Positions 15,953 to 23,204 of a stretch of 24,496 bases of DNA are shown piece after piece. The number at the start of each line of letters is the position of its first letter. Position 1 is the first letter of the stretch. The position numbers and the translations under genes are program-made. The stretch comes from Bacteroidales bacterium UBA1176. GTDB lineage: Bacteria; Bacteroidota; Bacteroidia; Bacteroidales; WCHB1-69. Where the stretch lies: positions 37,238 to 61,733 of the forward strand of contig DBYW01000029.1 in the NCBI GenBank assembly GCA_002311645.1, given 5' to 3'. A model generated the notes under the pieces. The model was not told the origin of the DNA and did no database searches. It was given only the letters and a program-made list of their open reading frames with translations.

Positions 15953-17005
15953 ATGAAGATATTGAGTGTCATCGGGGCGCGTCCCCAGTTTGTAAAAGCC
16001 GCCATGGTCAGTGCGGAAATCGAGCGCACGGAAGGCTTGGAAGAGGTGTTGGTCCACACGGGGCAGCACTTCGACCCCAACATGTCGCAACTGTTCTTCG
16101 AAGAAATGGGCTTGCGCGTGCCCAACTACAACCTTGGCATCCATTCTCTGCCGCACGAAAAGATGGTGGCGCAGATGCGACAACAACTCACAATCCTCAT
16201 CGGGCAGGAAAATCCAGACTATGTGTTAGTGTACGGCGACACGGACTCCACGCTCGCCGGTGCGTTAGCAGCCCACGACTGCGGGGTTCGACTCTGCCAT
16301 GTGGAGGCCGGCCTCCGCTCCTTCAACCCCGAGATGCAGGAGGAGTACAACCGCATAGAGACAGACAAACGCTCCTGTCTGCTCTTCGCGCCCACCGAGA
16401 CCGCCGTGGCCAATCTCATCGCGGAGGGGATTGACCCCGACAGCATCGTGCGCACCGGCGATGTGATGAAAGATGCCGCATTGTACTTCATGCCCCTGGC
16501 CAAGCATCCCGCCACCACCCTACCCGACCGTTTCGCGCTCTGCACCCTTCACCGCGCCGAAAACACCGACCATCCCGACATCCTCAAGGAGCTCCTGTTG
16601 GCTTTGGAGATGACCACGCAACACGTTCCCGTGGTACTGCCGCTGCACCCGCGCACCCGCAACAAAATGATTGAAATCGGTTACCCCATCGACCACTCGC
16701 CCATCAACTTCATCGAGCCGGTGGGATACTTGGAAATGCTGTACCTGCTAAGTCACTGCGTATTGGTGCTTACCGATAGCGGAGGTCTGCAAAAAGAAGC
16801 CTACTTCGCCCACAAATATTGCCTCACCTTGAGAACGGAGACCGAGTGGATGGAACTCTGCGCCCGCGGCTACAACCATCTGCTCGGCCACAACCACGTC
16901 GACATCATCAACTCCGTGCAAATCTTCCTCAACATGCCGCCCCTCTTTGTCGATGACCTATACGGGGACGGGCACACAGCGAGAACTATCGTGTCAGCCC
17001 TGTAG
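15953..17005 (+). CDS. wecB: UDP-N-acetylglucosamine 2-epimerase family (WecB/WbpI type)
   Basis: Non-hydrolysing epimerases of this family convert UDP-GlcNAc to UDP-ManNAc, or related UDP-sugars, for surface polysaccharides; they act in the cytosol. The 350-residue protein has the GT-B-like fold markers GARPQF, HTGQHFD, VYGDTDSTLAGALAA (Asp96), HVEAGLRS (Glu118), EEYNRIETD (Glu131) and CTLHRAEN (His200), which match the known catalytic Asp, Glu, Glu and His. The C-terminal half has TDSGGLQKEAYF and CLTLRTETEWMEL. That Gln-Lys-Glu-Ala and Glu-Thr-Glu-Trp pattern, as well as STLAGALAA, resembles WbpI, the UDP-2,3-diacetamido-glucuronate 2-epimerase, more than E. coli WecB, so the natural substrate may be a diacetamido sugar. 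It starts 12 bases after the fused ispD gene and is probably co-transcribed with it. Confidence 0.9.
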   Translation: MKILSVIGARPQFVKAAMVSAEIERTEGLEEVLVHTGQHFDPNMSQLFFEEMGLRVPNYNLGIHSLPHEKMVAQMRQQLTILIGQENPDYVLVYGDTDSTLAGALAAHDCGVRLCHVEAGLRSFNPEMQEEYNRIETDKRSCLLFAPTETAVANLIAEGIDPDSIVRTGDVMKDAALYFMPLAKHPATTLPDRFALCTLHRAENTDHPDILKELLLALEMTTQHVPVVLPLHPRTRNKMIEIGYPIDHSPINFIEPVGYLEMLYLLSHCVLVLTDSGGLQKEAYFAHKYCLTLRTETEWMELCARGYNHLLGHNHVDIINSVQIFLNMPPLFVDDLYGDGHTARTIVSAL

Positions 17006-17007
17006 AG

Positions 17008-17026
17008 CCGACACGGACAAAAGGTT
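17008..17026. repeat. 19-bp direct repeat, copy 1
   Basis: CCGACACGGACAAAAGGTT, directly after the wecB-like stop. It matches copy 2 at 17955-17973 at 18 of 19 positions in the same orientation. The pair brackets the DUF4159 gene. Confidence 0.7.
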
Positions 17027-17039
17027 ATAATCCTTGTCC
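17015..17039. terminator. Stem-loop between convergent wecB-like and DUF4159 genes
   Basis: GGACAAAAGG pairs with CCTTGTCC around TTATAAT, leaving two A bulged. It overlaps repeat copy 1 and ends at the base before the DUF4159 stop codon. It probably serves as a bidirectional transcript end, but has no T-run. Confidence 0.4.
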
Positions 17040-17684
17040 CTAATTCGTAAACACGTATTGCAGGATGTTCGCGCCCATCTGCAACGCCTTGGTGCGCGTG
17101 GCCTCCGAATCCTTGTGTACGACATAGTCTTCCCAACCGTCACCCAGGTCGCACTCGTATGTAAAGAGAAACACCATGCGTCCCTCATAGAACAACGCGA
17201 ACGCTTGGGGCGGTTTGTTGTCATGCTCGTGAATCTTCGGCAAGCCGTTGGGAAAATTGTATTTTTGATGAAAGATGGGATGGTTGAAGGGCAGTTCCAC
17301 CAAATCCAATTCTGGGAAGACCTTTTTCATCTCCCTACGGATGTAGGTGTTCATGCCATAGTTGTCGTCAGCGTGCAGAAAGCCACCGGAAATCAGGTAC
17401 ATGCGCAGGTTGTATGCCTCGGCTTCAGTGAAAAGCACGTTGCCATGGCCCGTCATGTGGACAAAAGGATACTGGAAGATGTCCGCGCTGCCCACCTCGA
17501 CAGTGGCGGGTTTCGACTCCAATGACATACCCAAGTTGCTGTTGCAGAACTTGATGAGATTAGGCAACGAGGTGGGGTTGGCATACCAGTCGCCCCCACC
17601 ATTGTACTTCAGCAAGGCAATCTGTTGCGCACCAAGAGGGGCAACAAATAATGAGAGCAGGAAAAGTATGATGAGTTTCTTCAT
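17040..17684 (-). CDS. Secreted DUF4159 family protein
   Basis: The family has no established activity; it has a class I glutamine-amidotransferase-like fold. I chose the ATG at 17684 (214 residues) because it starts a clean signal peptide (MKKLIILFLLSLFVAPLGAQ); a GTG three codons earlier is possible. The mature protein has the family pattern throughout: LLKYNGGGDWYANPTSLPNL at its N-terminus, MTGHGNVLFTEAEAYNLRMY, GGFLHADDNYGMNTYIRREM, ELPFNHPIF, GLPKIHEHDNKPPQAF and TYECDLGDGWEDYVVHKDS. It is likely periplasmic. It sits alone on the minus strand with its own -7 box, bracketed by the 19-bp direct repeats. In other bacteria DUF4159 domains accompany MoxR and VWA proteins; a VWA protein lies about 1.5 kb away here. 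Confidence 0.9.
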   Translation of the reverse strand: MKKLIILFLLSLFVAPLGAQQIALLKYNGGGDWYANPTSLPNLIKFCNSNLGMSLESKPATVEVGSADIFQYPFVHMTGHGNVLFTEAEAYNLRMYLISGGFLHADDNYGMNTYIRREMKKVFPELDLVELPFNHPIFHQKYNFPNGLPKIHEHDNKPPQAFALFYEGRMVFLFTYECDLGDGWEDYVVHKDSEATRTKALQMGANILQYVFTN

Positions 17685-17712
17685 GAAAGACACAAAAACT
17701 TTTTATGAGGCG

Positions 17713-17720
17713 CAAAAATA
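17713..17720 (-). promoter_or_regulatory. Bacteroidetes-type -7 box for the DUF4159 gene
   Basis: The minus strand reads TATTTTTG followed by CGCC, an exact TAnnTTTG match 28 bases upstream of the ATG at 17684. Confidence 0.55.
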
Positions 17721-17773
17721 CAAAAAGAAACGGAATTATCCCTTATAGTCTTACAAAAAAAATGGTGTGATAA

Positions 17774-17838
17774 TCTGCGGAAATCTGCGTGGTCTGCGGG
17801 AAAATAAAACGCCCGCAGAACTCGCAGGAAAACGCAGA
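17774..17838. repeat. Imperfect inverted repeat with phased CTGCG motifs
   Basis: Two 27-base arms (17774-17800 and 17812-17838) flank an 11-base A-rich loop; 20 of 27 positions pair. Each arm carries three CTGCG (or CGCAG) motifs spaced 9-10 bases apart, and all mismatches fall between the motifs. It lies in the 298-base gap between the divergent DUF4159 and WG-repeat genes and is probably a small dispersed palindromic element. Confidence 0.65.
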
Positions 17839-17954
17839 AAAGATATTACAAGATTCAAAGGGAAAATTCTGAAAAGAAATCAAACAAAAAAACATCGTGA
17901 ATAATAAAACACCAGAATTTGTTGTTATACTAACTATTCCATAAAAGGTTGCGC

Positions 17955-17973
17955 CCGACACGGACAAAGGGTT
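17955..17973. repeat. 19-bp direct repeat, copy 2
   Basis: CCGACACGGACAAAGGGTT, just before the WG-repeat gene start. It differs from copy 1 (17008-17026) only at the fifteenth base. Unlike copy 1 it is not followed by a pairing CCTTGTCC arm. Confidence 0.7.
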
Positions 17974-17982
17974 TTCGAGATC

Positions 17983-19179
17983 ATGAAAAGGACAATCATA
18001 TTTTTTTTAATGCTTTGCGGAGCGATTATTGCCGCAACGGCGCAAAGCGTGTCAACGCCTGTGAGAATAAGCGAGGTTGAAAAAGACCAAGAGTTATATG
18101 GTTTCATTCGGGAAAACGGCACCATAGTGGTGAGCCCGAAATACATCCATGCCCATGATTTTTCAGAAGGGCTGGCCGCCGTCAAGGACACCAACAACAG
18201 GTGGGGGTTCATCAACACTGCGGGCAAAAAAGTGTTCACCCTGCCATCCAACGTGTCCGAAGTAGGCGACTTCAGCGAAGGCCTCTGCTGGTTCCGCGAC
18301 AGCAAAACCGACAAGGTGGGCTTCGTGGATCGCACCGGCAAAGTGGTCATACGCCCGCAGTGGGGATTTGCCCACGACTTCAGCGACGGTCTCGCCGCCG
18401 TAGGCAACGGCCGTACACGCAGCACACACTGGTTTGAAATCGGGAGCCTCTTAGGCTACATCAACCACAAGGGCGAGACGGTCATCCCCCTGAACATCCG
18501 TCATAGCAACTACGGGTCTGAAAGTTTCAGTTGCCACCGGGCCGTCATCAAGACCGACACTGGCATGACGATCATCGACACCAAGGGCAACGAACTATAC
18601 GGGGGCAAATACCGATGCTCCGAAGGCAGATTCTCACACATGGGGCTTTGTTGCGTGGCAGAGGCGACCAACGAGCCTTGCGACGAGGACGGCGACAATG
18701 GCCTGCCACCCTGCAAGCTGCACTGGTGTGTCATCGACACAACAGGAAGAGTGGTCCTGGACAATGTGAAAACCGGGTCTTTCATCAATGGCTTATCCGT
18801 CATGGATTTGTCGCAAGAATCAATCCTGTACCTTGACGAGGAAAACACAGTCTCCGTAAGGGACGGCAAATTCATTTTCATCGACACCACCGGAAAGAAC
18901 GTGTTTGGACGAAGTTTCCTGCAAGCAAACACTTTCTCGGAGGGGCTGGCATACGTGAAAGAGATGGACGGGACCGAAGGCTACATCAACCCCACAGGAG
19001 AGATGGTCCTGCGCCTTCCAGAGGGCTACACCGCATTCTATAGTCCCTCGTTCTCACACGGGCTCGTAAAGATATCCAAATCGACAAAAAAGGGAAAATA
19101 CACCTACCACAACGAGCAAGTGATAGACCGCAACGGAAACACGGTGTGGGAGACAAGCTACCAGACCTGGTTCCCTTGA
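17983..19179 (+). CDS. Secreted WG-repeat protein
   Basis: WG-repeat proteins are beta-rich, repeat-built proteins of unknown specific function, thought to bind partners. The 398-residue protein starts with a signal peptide (MKRTIIFFLMLCGAIIAATAQ) and then carries at least five repeats with the core pattern WGFINTAGKKV / VGFVDRTGKVVI / LGYINHKGETVI / FIFIDTTGKNV / EGYINPTGEMVL, each followed by an F-S-E-G-L-A segment (HDFSEGLAAV, GDFSEGLCWF, HDFSDGLAAV, NTFSEGLAYV). Around residues 207-247 an insertion between repeats contains six cysteines (GKYRCSEGRF, MGLCCVAEA, EPCDEDG, PPCKLHWC), unusual for this family and possibly disulfide-bonded outside the cytoplasm. It stands alone on the plus strand, convergent with the VWA gene 25 bases away. 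No clear promoter box is visible. Confidence 0.9.
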   Translation: MKRTIIFFLMLCGAIIAATAQSVSTPVRISEVEKDQELYGFIRENGTIVVSPKYIHAHDFSEGLAAVKDTNNRWGFINTAGKKVFTLPSNVSEVGDFSEGLCWFRDSKTDKVGFVDRTGKVVIRPQWGFAHDFSDGLAAVGNGRTRSTHWFEIGSLLGYINHKGETVIPLNIRHSNYGSESFSCHRAVIKTDTGMTIIDTKGNELYGGKYRCSEGRFSHMGLCCVAEATNEPCDEDGDNGLPPCKLHWCVIDTTGRVVLDNVKTGSFINGLSVMDLSQESILYLDEENTVSVRDGKFIFIDTTGKNVFGRSFLQANTFSEGLAYVKEMDGTEGYINPTGEMVLRLPEGYTAFYSPSFSHGLVKISKSTKKGKYTYHNEQVIDRNGNTVWETSYQTWFP

Positions 19180-19204
19180 CAATGGGCAAAAGATTGTCTT
19201 GCTA

Positions 19205-21301
19205 TTAGTATCCTCCGTTCCATTTCCGTAGGAACCACTCTATCGCAAGCAGCAGCACAATGGCGCCGAGGTACCACGGTGAGTTGAGCAGCATGGAATA
19301 TTTTTTTGCATACGTGGCAATGGGCTTGATATTGTCGTTTTTCTTGATGGCCTTGGCCACATCGGCGATTTTGTCCTTTTCAAAATATTGGCCGCCTGAG
19401 GCCTTGGCCATACCCTTGAGCAAGTCATGATCGGCCACGAGGTTGGCTGTTTCTATCATGACGGCCTGTATGGCGAAACGGCCGCTCTTTTCAAGGCGCT
19501 TGCCGCCGATCTGCGTGGTGGCGGTCCAGGTGTAATTACCCAAGGGCAATTCGCCCATATTAAGGTAATAACTGTTGTTTTGCTTGGAAAACTGAGCCTC
19601 GTATGTGGTGTCGCCGCCGCCCTTGAGCACCATCTTGATGTCGGGCTCGTTGATCAGCTCATAACTGTCGTTGTACAACTCAGCACTGAACTCCACGGGG
19701 GCGTTTTCGGCAAAGACGCTCTCATGCTGCACGCGGAAACGACTCTTGTCGCCCTTCGCTGCCAAATAGAGCACCATCTTGTCCACAATCTCGTTAAAGG
19801 CATCGTGATTCTCGGCGTGCATATAGTCGTACACTTTCCACGACCACATCCCCGCTCCGGTCACCACACCCGTTCGGGCGCCGTTCTGCTCGTTGAAAAC
19901 CACTAACGGGTACTTGGTGTCCACGCCACTCACCTTCTGGTACATGAACACATTGGCGGCCACACTGGTCTTATAGGTGGCAAACGGTGTCTTGACAGGC
20001 GGGAACACGGACAGCATCCTGCGTGCCTCCTCGGAGAAGGTGAAGGACGTGAAATTATCATTGTAGAGGGGTGTCGCGTTGTTGGTCATCGCCTTGCTCT
20101 GCGCAATGGTGACACCCGTGTTCTGCGAATTGAACGAAGCGAGGTTGGTCTGAGGCCCCACGATGTAGAGGGCGGAGGTTCCGCTCTGACGAATCTGCGA
20201 CAAAAGTCCGGCAGCGGAATTGGTTGCCGAAGGCAGCTGATGGAGGATTACCAAGCTGTAATCAGAGGGGCTGCCCTTGAAATCCGCCACGGAGAAGACC
20301 TCCACATCATAATTGTCGGTCAGTTCCAGAGCTTCGCGAATGGCCGCCACATCGGGATGAGGGGAGTTGTATACGATGGCCACCTTGTCGCGCGACTCAA
20401 CCACCTCCACAAAGAAACTGCTGTGGTTGTTCTTGTGCGTCACTTCACCATCCAATTCGGTGAGGTCTACGTGGTAATGGTGAACGCCCTTGTTCTTGGC
20501 CTCCACGCTAAACTTCACCGTCTCGAAATAGCGGTTTCCGCTGAGTGTTAGCGTTTTGTGATATATTTCAGCACTACCCTCCGAGACCGTCAGTTCAGCC
20601 TGCTTGCCGGATAATTTGTTGGCGGCCACCTTGATTTCCACAGGGAAGAAATTACCTTTAAGGGCTTGGCGGTTGTGCAAAATGTCGGAAATGAAGAGAT
20701 CTGTGGTCAATTCCGAACTTCCCAAGCCAACCGCATAGACAGGACATCCAACATTTTCCGCTTTATAATAGGGACTGGAGCCTGTATTGAAGATGCCGTC
20801 GGTAAGCATCACCACCGCACCCACATTCTGGTTGGAATAGAGCAAATTGACCTGATCAAAAAGGGATGCTAAATTCGTGGACTTGTCAGAATAGTCGATG
20901 GCAAAAGTCTCCTTGTCGCCCACAAGATGGTCTTCATCACCCACAAGATAAGTTTTAACATCGTAATCCTCCCCCAGTTCGGCAATCATCTTCTGCACCT
21001 GATCGGGATACTCATTTGTGTAAAAGGCTGAATCCTTGTTGGATTTCACCGACTCGCTGTTGTCGACAGCCACGAGGATAAGAGGCTTGTTGGTCTGTTT
21101 CACCGTGCGCTTGAACATGGGAGCTAACAGCAGGAAAGCGATGAGAGTCACAGCAAGGCCACGCAGCGAGGCCATTGCAATGCGCATGGGTTTCTCGAAG
21201 ACAATGTTATTGTTCTTGAAATAGAGAAACAATGCGTACCCCACGCCAAGCAGTATGGCAAAAATGACCAGCCAAAGGGGATATTGCGTCAGCAGCTTCA
21301 T
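19205..21301 (-). CDS. Membrane-anchored VWA-domain protein
   Basis: The specific function is unknown; related Bacteroidetes proteins resemble the BatA/BatB group. The 698-residue protein has two N-terminal membrane segments (about 10-28 and 47-62), a VWA domain with a full metal-ion site (VAVDNSESV with D80, S82, S84; Thr in DKSTNLASL; TDG in MLTDGIF), beta-sandwich segments, a Rossmann-like stretch resembling a glutamine-amidotransferase fold (VAIVYNSPHPDVAAIREALE onward to ALYIVGPQTNL), further beta-rich domains and one C-terminal membrane segment (WYLGAIVLLLAIEWFL) followed by a short basic tail. Most of the protein should therefore be periplasmic. It starts three bases after the trpS stop codon and is almost certainly translated from the same mRNA. 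Confidence 0.85.
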   Translation of the reverse strand: MKLLTQYPLWLVIFAILLGVGYALFLYFKNNNIVFEKPMRIAMASLRGLAVTLIAFLLLAPMFKRTVKQTNKPLILVAVDNSESVKSNKDSAFYTNEYPDQVQKMIAELGEDYDVKTYLVGDEDHLVGDKETFAIDYSDKSTNLASLFDQVNLLYSNQNVGAVVMLTDGIFNTGSSPYYKAENVGCPVYAVGLGSSELTTDLFISDILHNRQALKGNFFPVEIKVAANKLSGKQAELTVSEGSAEIYHKTLTLSGNRYFETVKFSVEAKNKGVHHYHVDLTELDGEVTHKNNHSSFFVEVVESRDKVAIVYNSPHPDVAAIREALELTDNYDVEVFSVADFKGSPSDYSLVILHQLPSATNSAAGLLSQIRQSGTSALYIVGPQTNLASFNSQNTGVTIAQSKAMTNNATPLYNDNFTSFTFSEEARRMLSVFPPVKTPFATYKTSVAANVFMYQKVSGVDTKYPLVVFNEQNGARTGVVTGAGMWSWKVYDYMHAENHDAFNEIVDKMVLYLAAKGDKSRFRVQHESVFAENAPVEFSAELYNDSYELINEPDIKMVLKGGGDTTYEAQFSKQNNSYYLNMGELPLGNYTWTATTQIGGKRLEKSGRFAIQAVMIETANLVADHDLLKGMAKASGGQYFEKDKIADVAKAIKKNDNIKPIATYAKKYSMLLNSPWYLGAIVLLLAIEWFLRKWNGGY

Positions 21302-21304
21302 GGA

Positions 21305-22300
21305 TTACAGGGCTTTGAAACCGATGATTTCACGCACATCGCGAATAGTCTTGGAGGCGCTTTCGCGGGCCTTTTCGGCACCCTCGCGCGCCACTTTGCT
21401 AATGTAGTCGCTCTTGGAACGCAACTCGAGGATGCGCTCGTAAATGGGTTGCAGGAAGGCAATCATATCGGCCGCCAGTTGCTTCTTCATGTCGCCGTAG
21501 CGAATCTGGCAGGCCTGGTATTGGTCTTCGAAGTATTGCACGGTGTCGGGAGTGGAGACCGCCTTCATCAGGCTGAAGAGATTCTCCACGGCTTGGCTCT
21601 TAGGCTGGCCAGGTTCTGTGGGACCGCTGTCGGAAACGGCGCGCATCACCTTTTTGCGCACCACTTCGGGCGCATCGGAAAGGTATATGCAGGAGGCTTC
21701 ATTGTCGGACTTGGACATCTTGGTGGAGCCGTCGAGTCCCGGAATCTTCACAAGGTCGTTGCCGAAGTTATAAGCCACTGGGAGTTTGAAGTACTCGTTC
21801 TTGTAAATGTGGTTGAAACGCTGCGCGAAGTCACGGGTCATCTCCAAATGTTGTTCCTGGTCCTTGCCTACGGGCACCTTGTCGGCGCGATGCAGCAGAA
21901 TGTCGGCGGCCATGAGCACCGGATAGTTGAGCAGGCCGGCATTGACGTTGTTGGGCTGGCGGCGCACCTTCTCCTTGAAGGAGGCCACACGCTGCAATTC
22001 ACCCACATAGACATTCATGGAGAGCAGCAGGCTCAGCTCGCACACCTGGGGCACGTCACTCTGCACATAAATAGTGGCTTTCTCAGGGTCGAGACCAGCG
22101 GCAACGTAGTCAATGAGCACATTGCGCACGTTGGTCTGCAGATCGGCAGGATTGGGGTGCGTGGTCAAAGAGTGGTAATCTGCAATGAAAAAGAAGCACT
22201 TGTTCTCGTTCTGCATCTTGATAAAATTCCTCAAGGCGCCGAAATAGTTGCCGAGATGAAGGAAACCGGTGGGGCGAATGCCGCTTGCTACAATATCCAT
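21305..22300 (-). CDS. trpS: Tryptophanyl-tRNA synthetase
   Basis: TrpRS charges tRNA-Trp with tryptophan in the cytosol. The 331-residue protein is a normal-length bacterial class I enzyme: SGIRPTGFLHLGNYFGAL at the N-terminus with HLGN (15-18) as the HIGH motif, the tryptophan pocket region LLNYPVLMAADILLHRADKV, VGKDQEQHLEMTRDFAQRFN, and KMSKS (194-198). The C-terminal helical tail VAREGAEKARESASKTIRDV is typical. The ATG at 22300 begins directly with the conserved block. It has its own -7 box and is followed without a gap by the VWA gene. Confidence 0.97.
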   Translation of the reverse strand: MDIVASGIRPTGFLHLGNYFGALRNFIKMQNENKCFFFIADYHSLTTHPNPADLQTNVRNVLIDYVAAGLDPEKATIYVQSDVPQVCELSLLLSMNVYVGELQRVASFKEKVRRQPNNVNAGLLNYPVLMAADILLHRADKVPVGKDQEQHLEMTRDFAQRFNHIYKNEYFKLPVAYNFGNDLVKIPGLDGSTKMSKSDNEASCIYLSDAPEVVRKKVMRAVSDSGPTEPGQPKSQAVENLFSLMKAVSTPDTVQYFEDQYQACQIRYGDMKKQLAADMIAFLQPIYERILELRSKSDYISKVAREGAEKARESASKTIRDVREIIGFKAL

Positions 22301-22320
22301 AAGTCAAAATTTCAAGGGCG

Positions 22321-22328
22321 CAAAGATA
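22321..22328 (-). promoter_or_regulatory. Bacteroidetes-type -7 box for trpS
   Basis: The minus strand reads TATCTTTG followed by CGCCC, an exact TAnnTTTG match 20 bases upstream of the trpS ATG. Confidence 0.55.
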
Positions 22329-22535
22329 CAAAATTTAGCGGTTAGCCTGCTATCCTAATTATCCATCATGCAATCCGGATGAAAGTGGACATTTTTCACC
22401 ACCTTAATTGTTGCTTTGCCACAACAGGAGCCAGCCAGGGTGCATCCTACAACTTGAAACAACACAAACAAGCCAACAATCAATATTATACAAAATAGTA
22501 GCAAAAAATAATAAAATATATACAAACAGAGCGTA
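22329..22535. other. Non-coding spacer between trpS and the T9SS cargo
   Basis: The whole intergenic gap (22301-22607) is 307 bases. Apart from the two promoters annotated at either end it is A/T rich, especially 22490-22560. I see no RNA gene, no long open frame and only very short imperfect inverted repeats. Confidence 0.6.
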
Positions 22536-22565
22536 TTGAACTAAAAAGAATTATATATACCTTTG
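22536..22565 (+). promoter_or_regulatory. Promoter for the T9SS cargo gene
   Basis: TACCTTTG (22558-22565, exact TAnnTTTG) is preceded by TTG at 22536-22538 with a 19-base spacer, a good Bacteroidetes -33/-7 pair. The leader would be about 36 bases. Confidence 0.65.
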
Positions 22566-22607
22566 CAAGGTACTTTGTAGAAGTGTAAAAATATAATTCC
22601 CATACGT

Positions 22608-23099
22608 ATGAAAAAAGTTTATTTCATCTTGTTTTTCAGCATTTTGACAGTTTCATTAACCGCCCAAAGCGACATCGTGACAGCGGGCGGCACGGCTACC
22701 GGCGCGGGCGGATCCGCCACCTATACGGTGGGCCAAATCGCAGTGCAGCGTGCCAGTACCAGTAACGGCTCCTACTTCATCATCGAGGGTGTGCAACAGC
22801 CCTACGAGATACAGGTTGTGGGCATCAACGAATACCCGGGCATCTCGCTCCAGGCCATCGTTTACCCCAACCCGACCCAGCATTTCGTGCAGCTGCGCAT
22901 CACCAACTACGAGATACCGGAGCAGGGTCTCACCGCTCAACTCTTTGACGCCAACGGCAAATTCCTGCACGAGTACAGGATTACCGACATGGAGACAAAG
23001 ATGGACCTCGAGATTTATCCCACCGCAACATACCAGCTGCGTGTCATGAACGGCAGCCATCTGCTCAAGACATTCAAGGTGGTCAAACATAATTTTTAA
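22608..23099 (+). CDS. Small secreted protein with T9SS type A sorting domain
   Basis: The protein is exported by Sec and then handled by the type IX secretion system of Bacteroidetes, which releases or anchors it at the cell surface. Of 163 residues, 1-19 are a signal peptide (MKKVYFILFFSILTVSLTA), about 20-68 form a short glycine-rich beta region (TAGGTATGAGGSATYTVGQI to IEGVQQPYEI), and about 75-163 are the C-terminal sorting domain: VYPNPTQHFVQLRI, QLFDANGKFL and the final LKTFKVVKH. The SVGQ/GVQQPYEI module just before a sorting domain is a recurrent form in Bacteroidetes; its role is unknown. It has a strong promoter and stands 105 bases before the collagen-like gene. The presence of a T9SS signal implies that the organism has the secretion machinery elsewhere. 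Confidence 0.9.
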   Translation: MKKVYFILFFSILTVSLTAQSDIVTAGGTATGAGGSATYTVGQIAVQRASTSNGSYFIIEGVQQPYEIQVVGINEYPGISLQAIVYPNPTQHFVQLRITNYEIPEQGLTAQLFDANGKFLHEYRITDMETKMDLEIYPTATYQLRVMNGSHLLKTFKVVKHNF

Positions 23100-23123
23100 C
23101 CGGTTATATTGATGTTATCGGTT

Positions 23124-23151
23124 GTGGAGACGCATAGTTCCGCGTCCCTGC
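23124..23151. repeat. Degenerate second copy of the 28-bp palindrome
   Basis: The left arm GTGGAGACGCA and the right arm CGCGTCCCTGC match the element at 1888-1915 at 20 of 28 positions with identical length. The internal pairing is partly decayed, and no T-run follows. It lies in the gap between the T9SS cargo and the collagen-like gene. Confidence 0.5.
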
Positions 23152-23204
23152 GAGCCATACATGTTTTGGCAAGAATTTATTGTTTAATCTAAAAATATAA
23201 GCTT

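Noticed and set aside
19186..19202. Possible hairpin between the WG-repeat and VWA genes
   Set aside because: Only a six-base stem with two bulged A residues and no T-run; too weak to call a terminator.
22301..22607. Possible tRNA or small RNA in the trpS-T9SS spacer
   Set aside because: No cloverleaf, T-loop sequence or long stem could be found; only very short imperfect inverted repeats.
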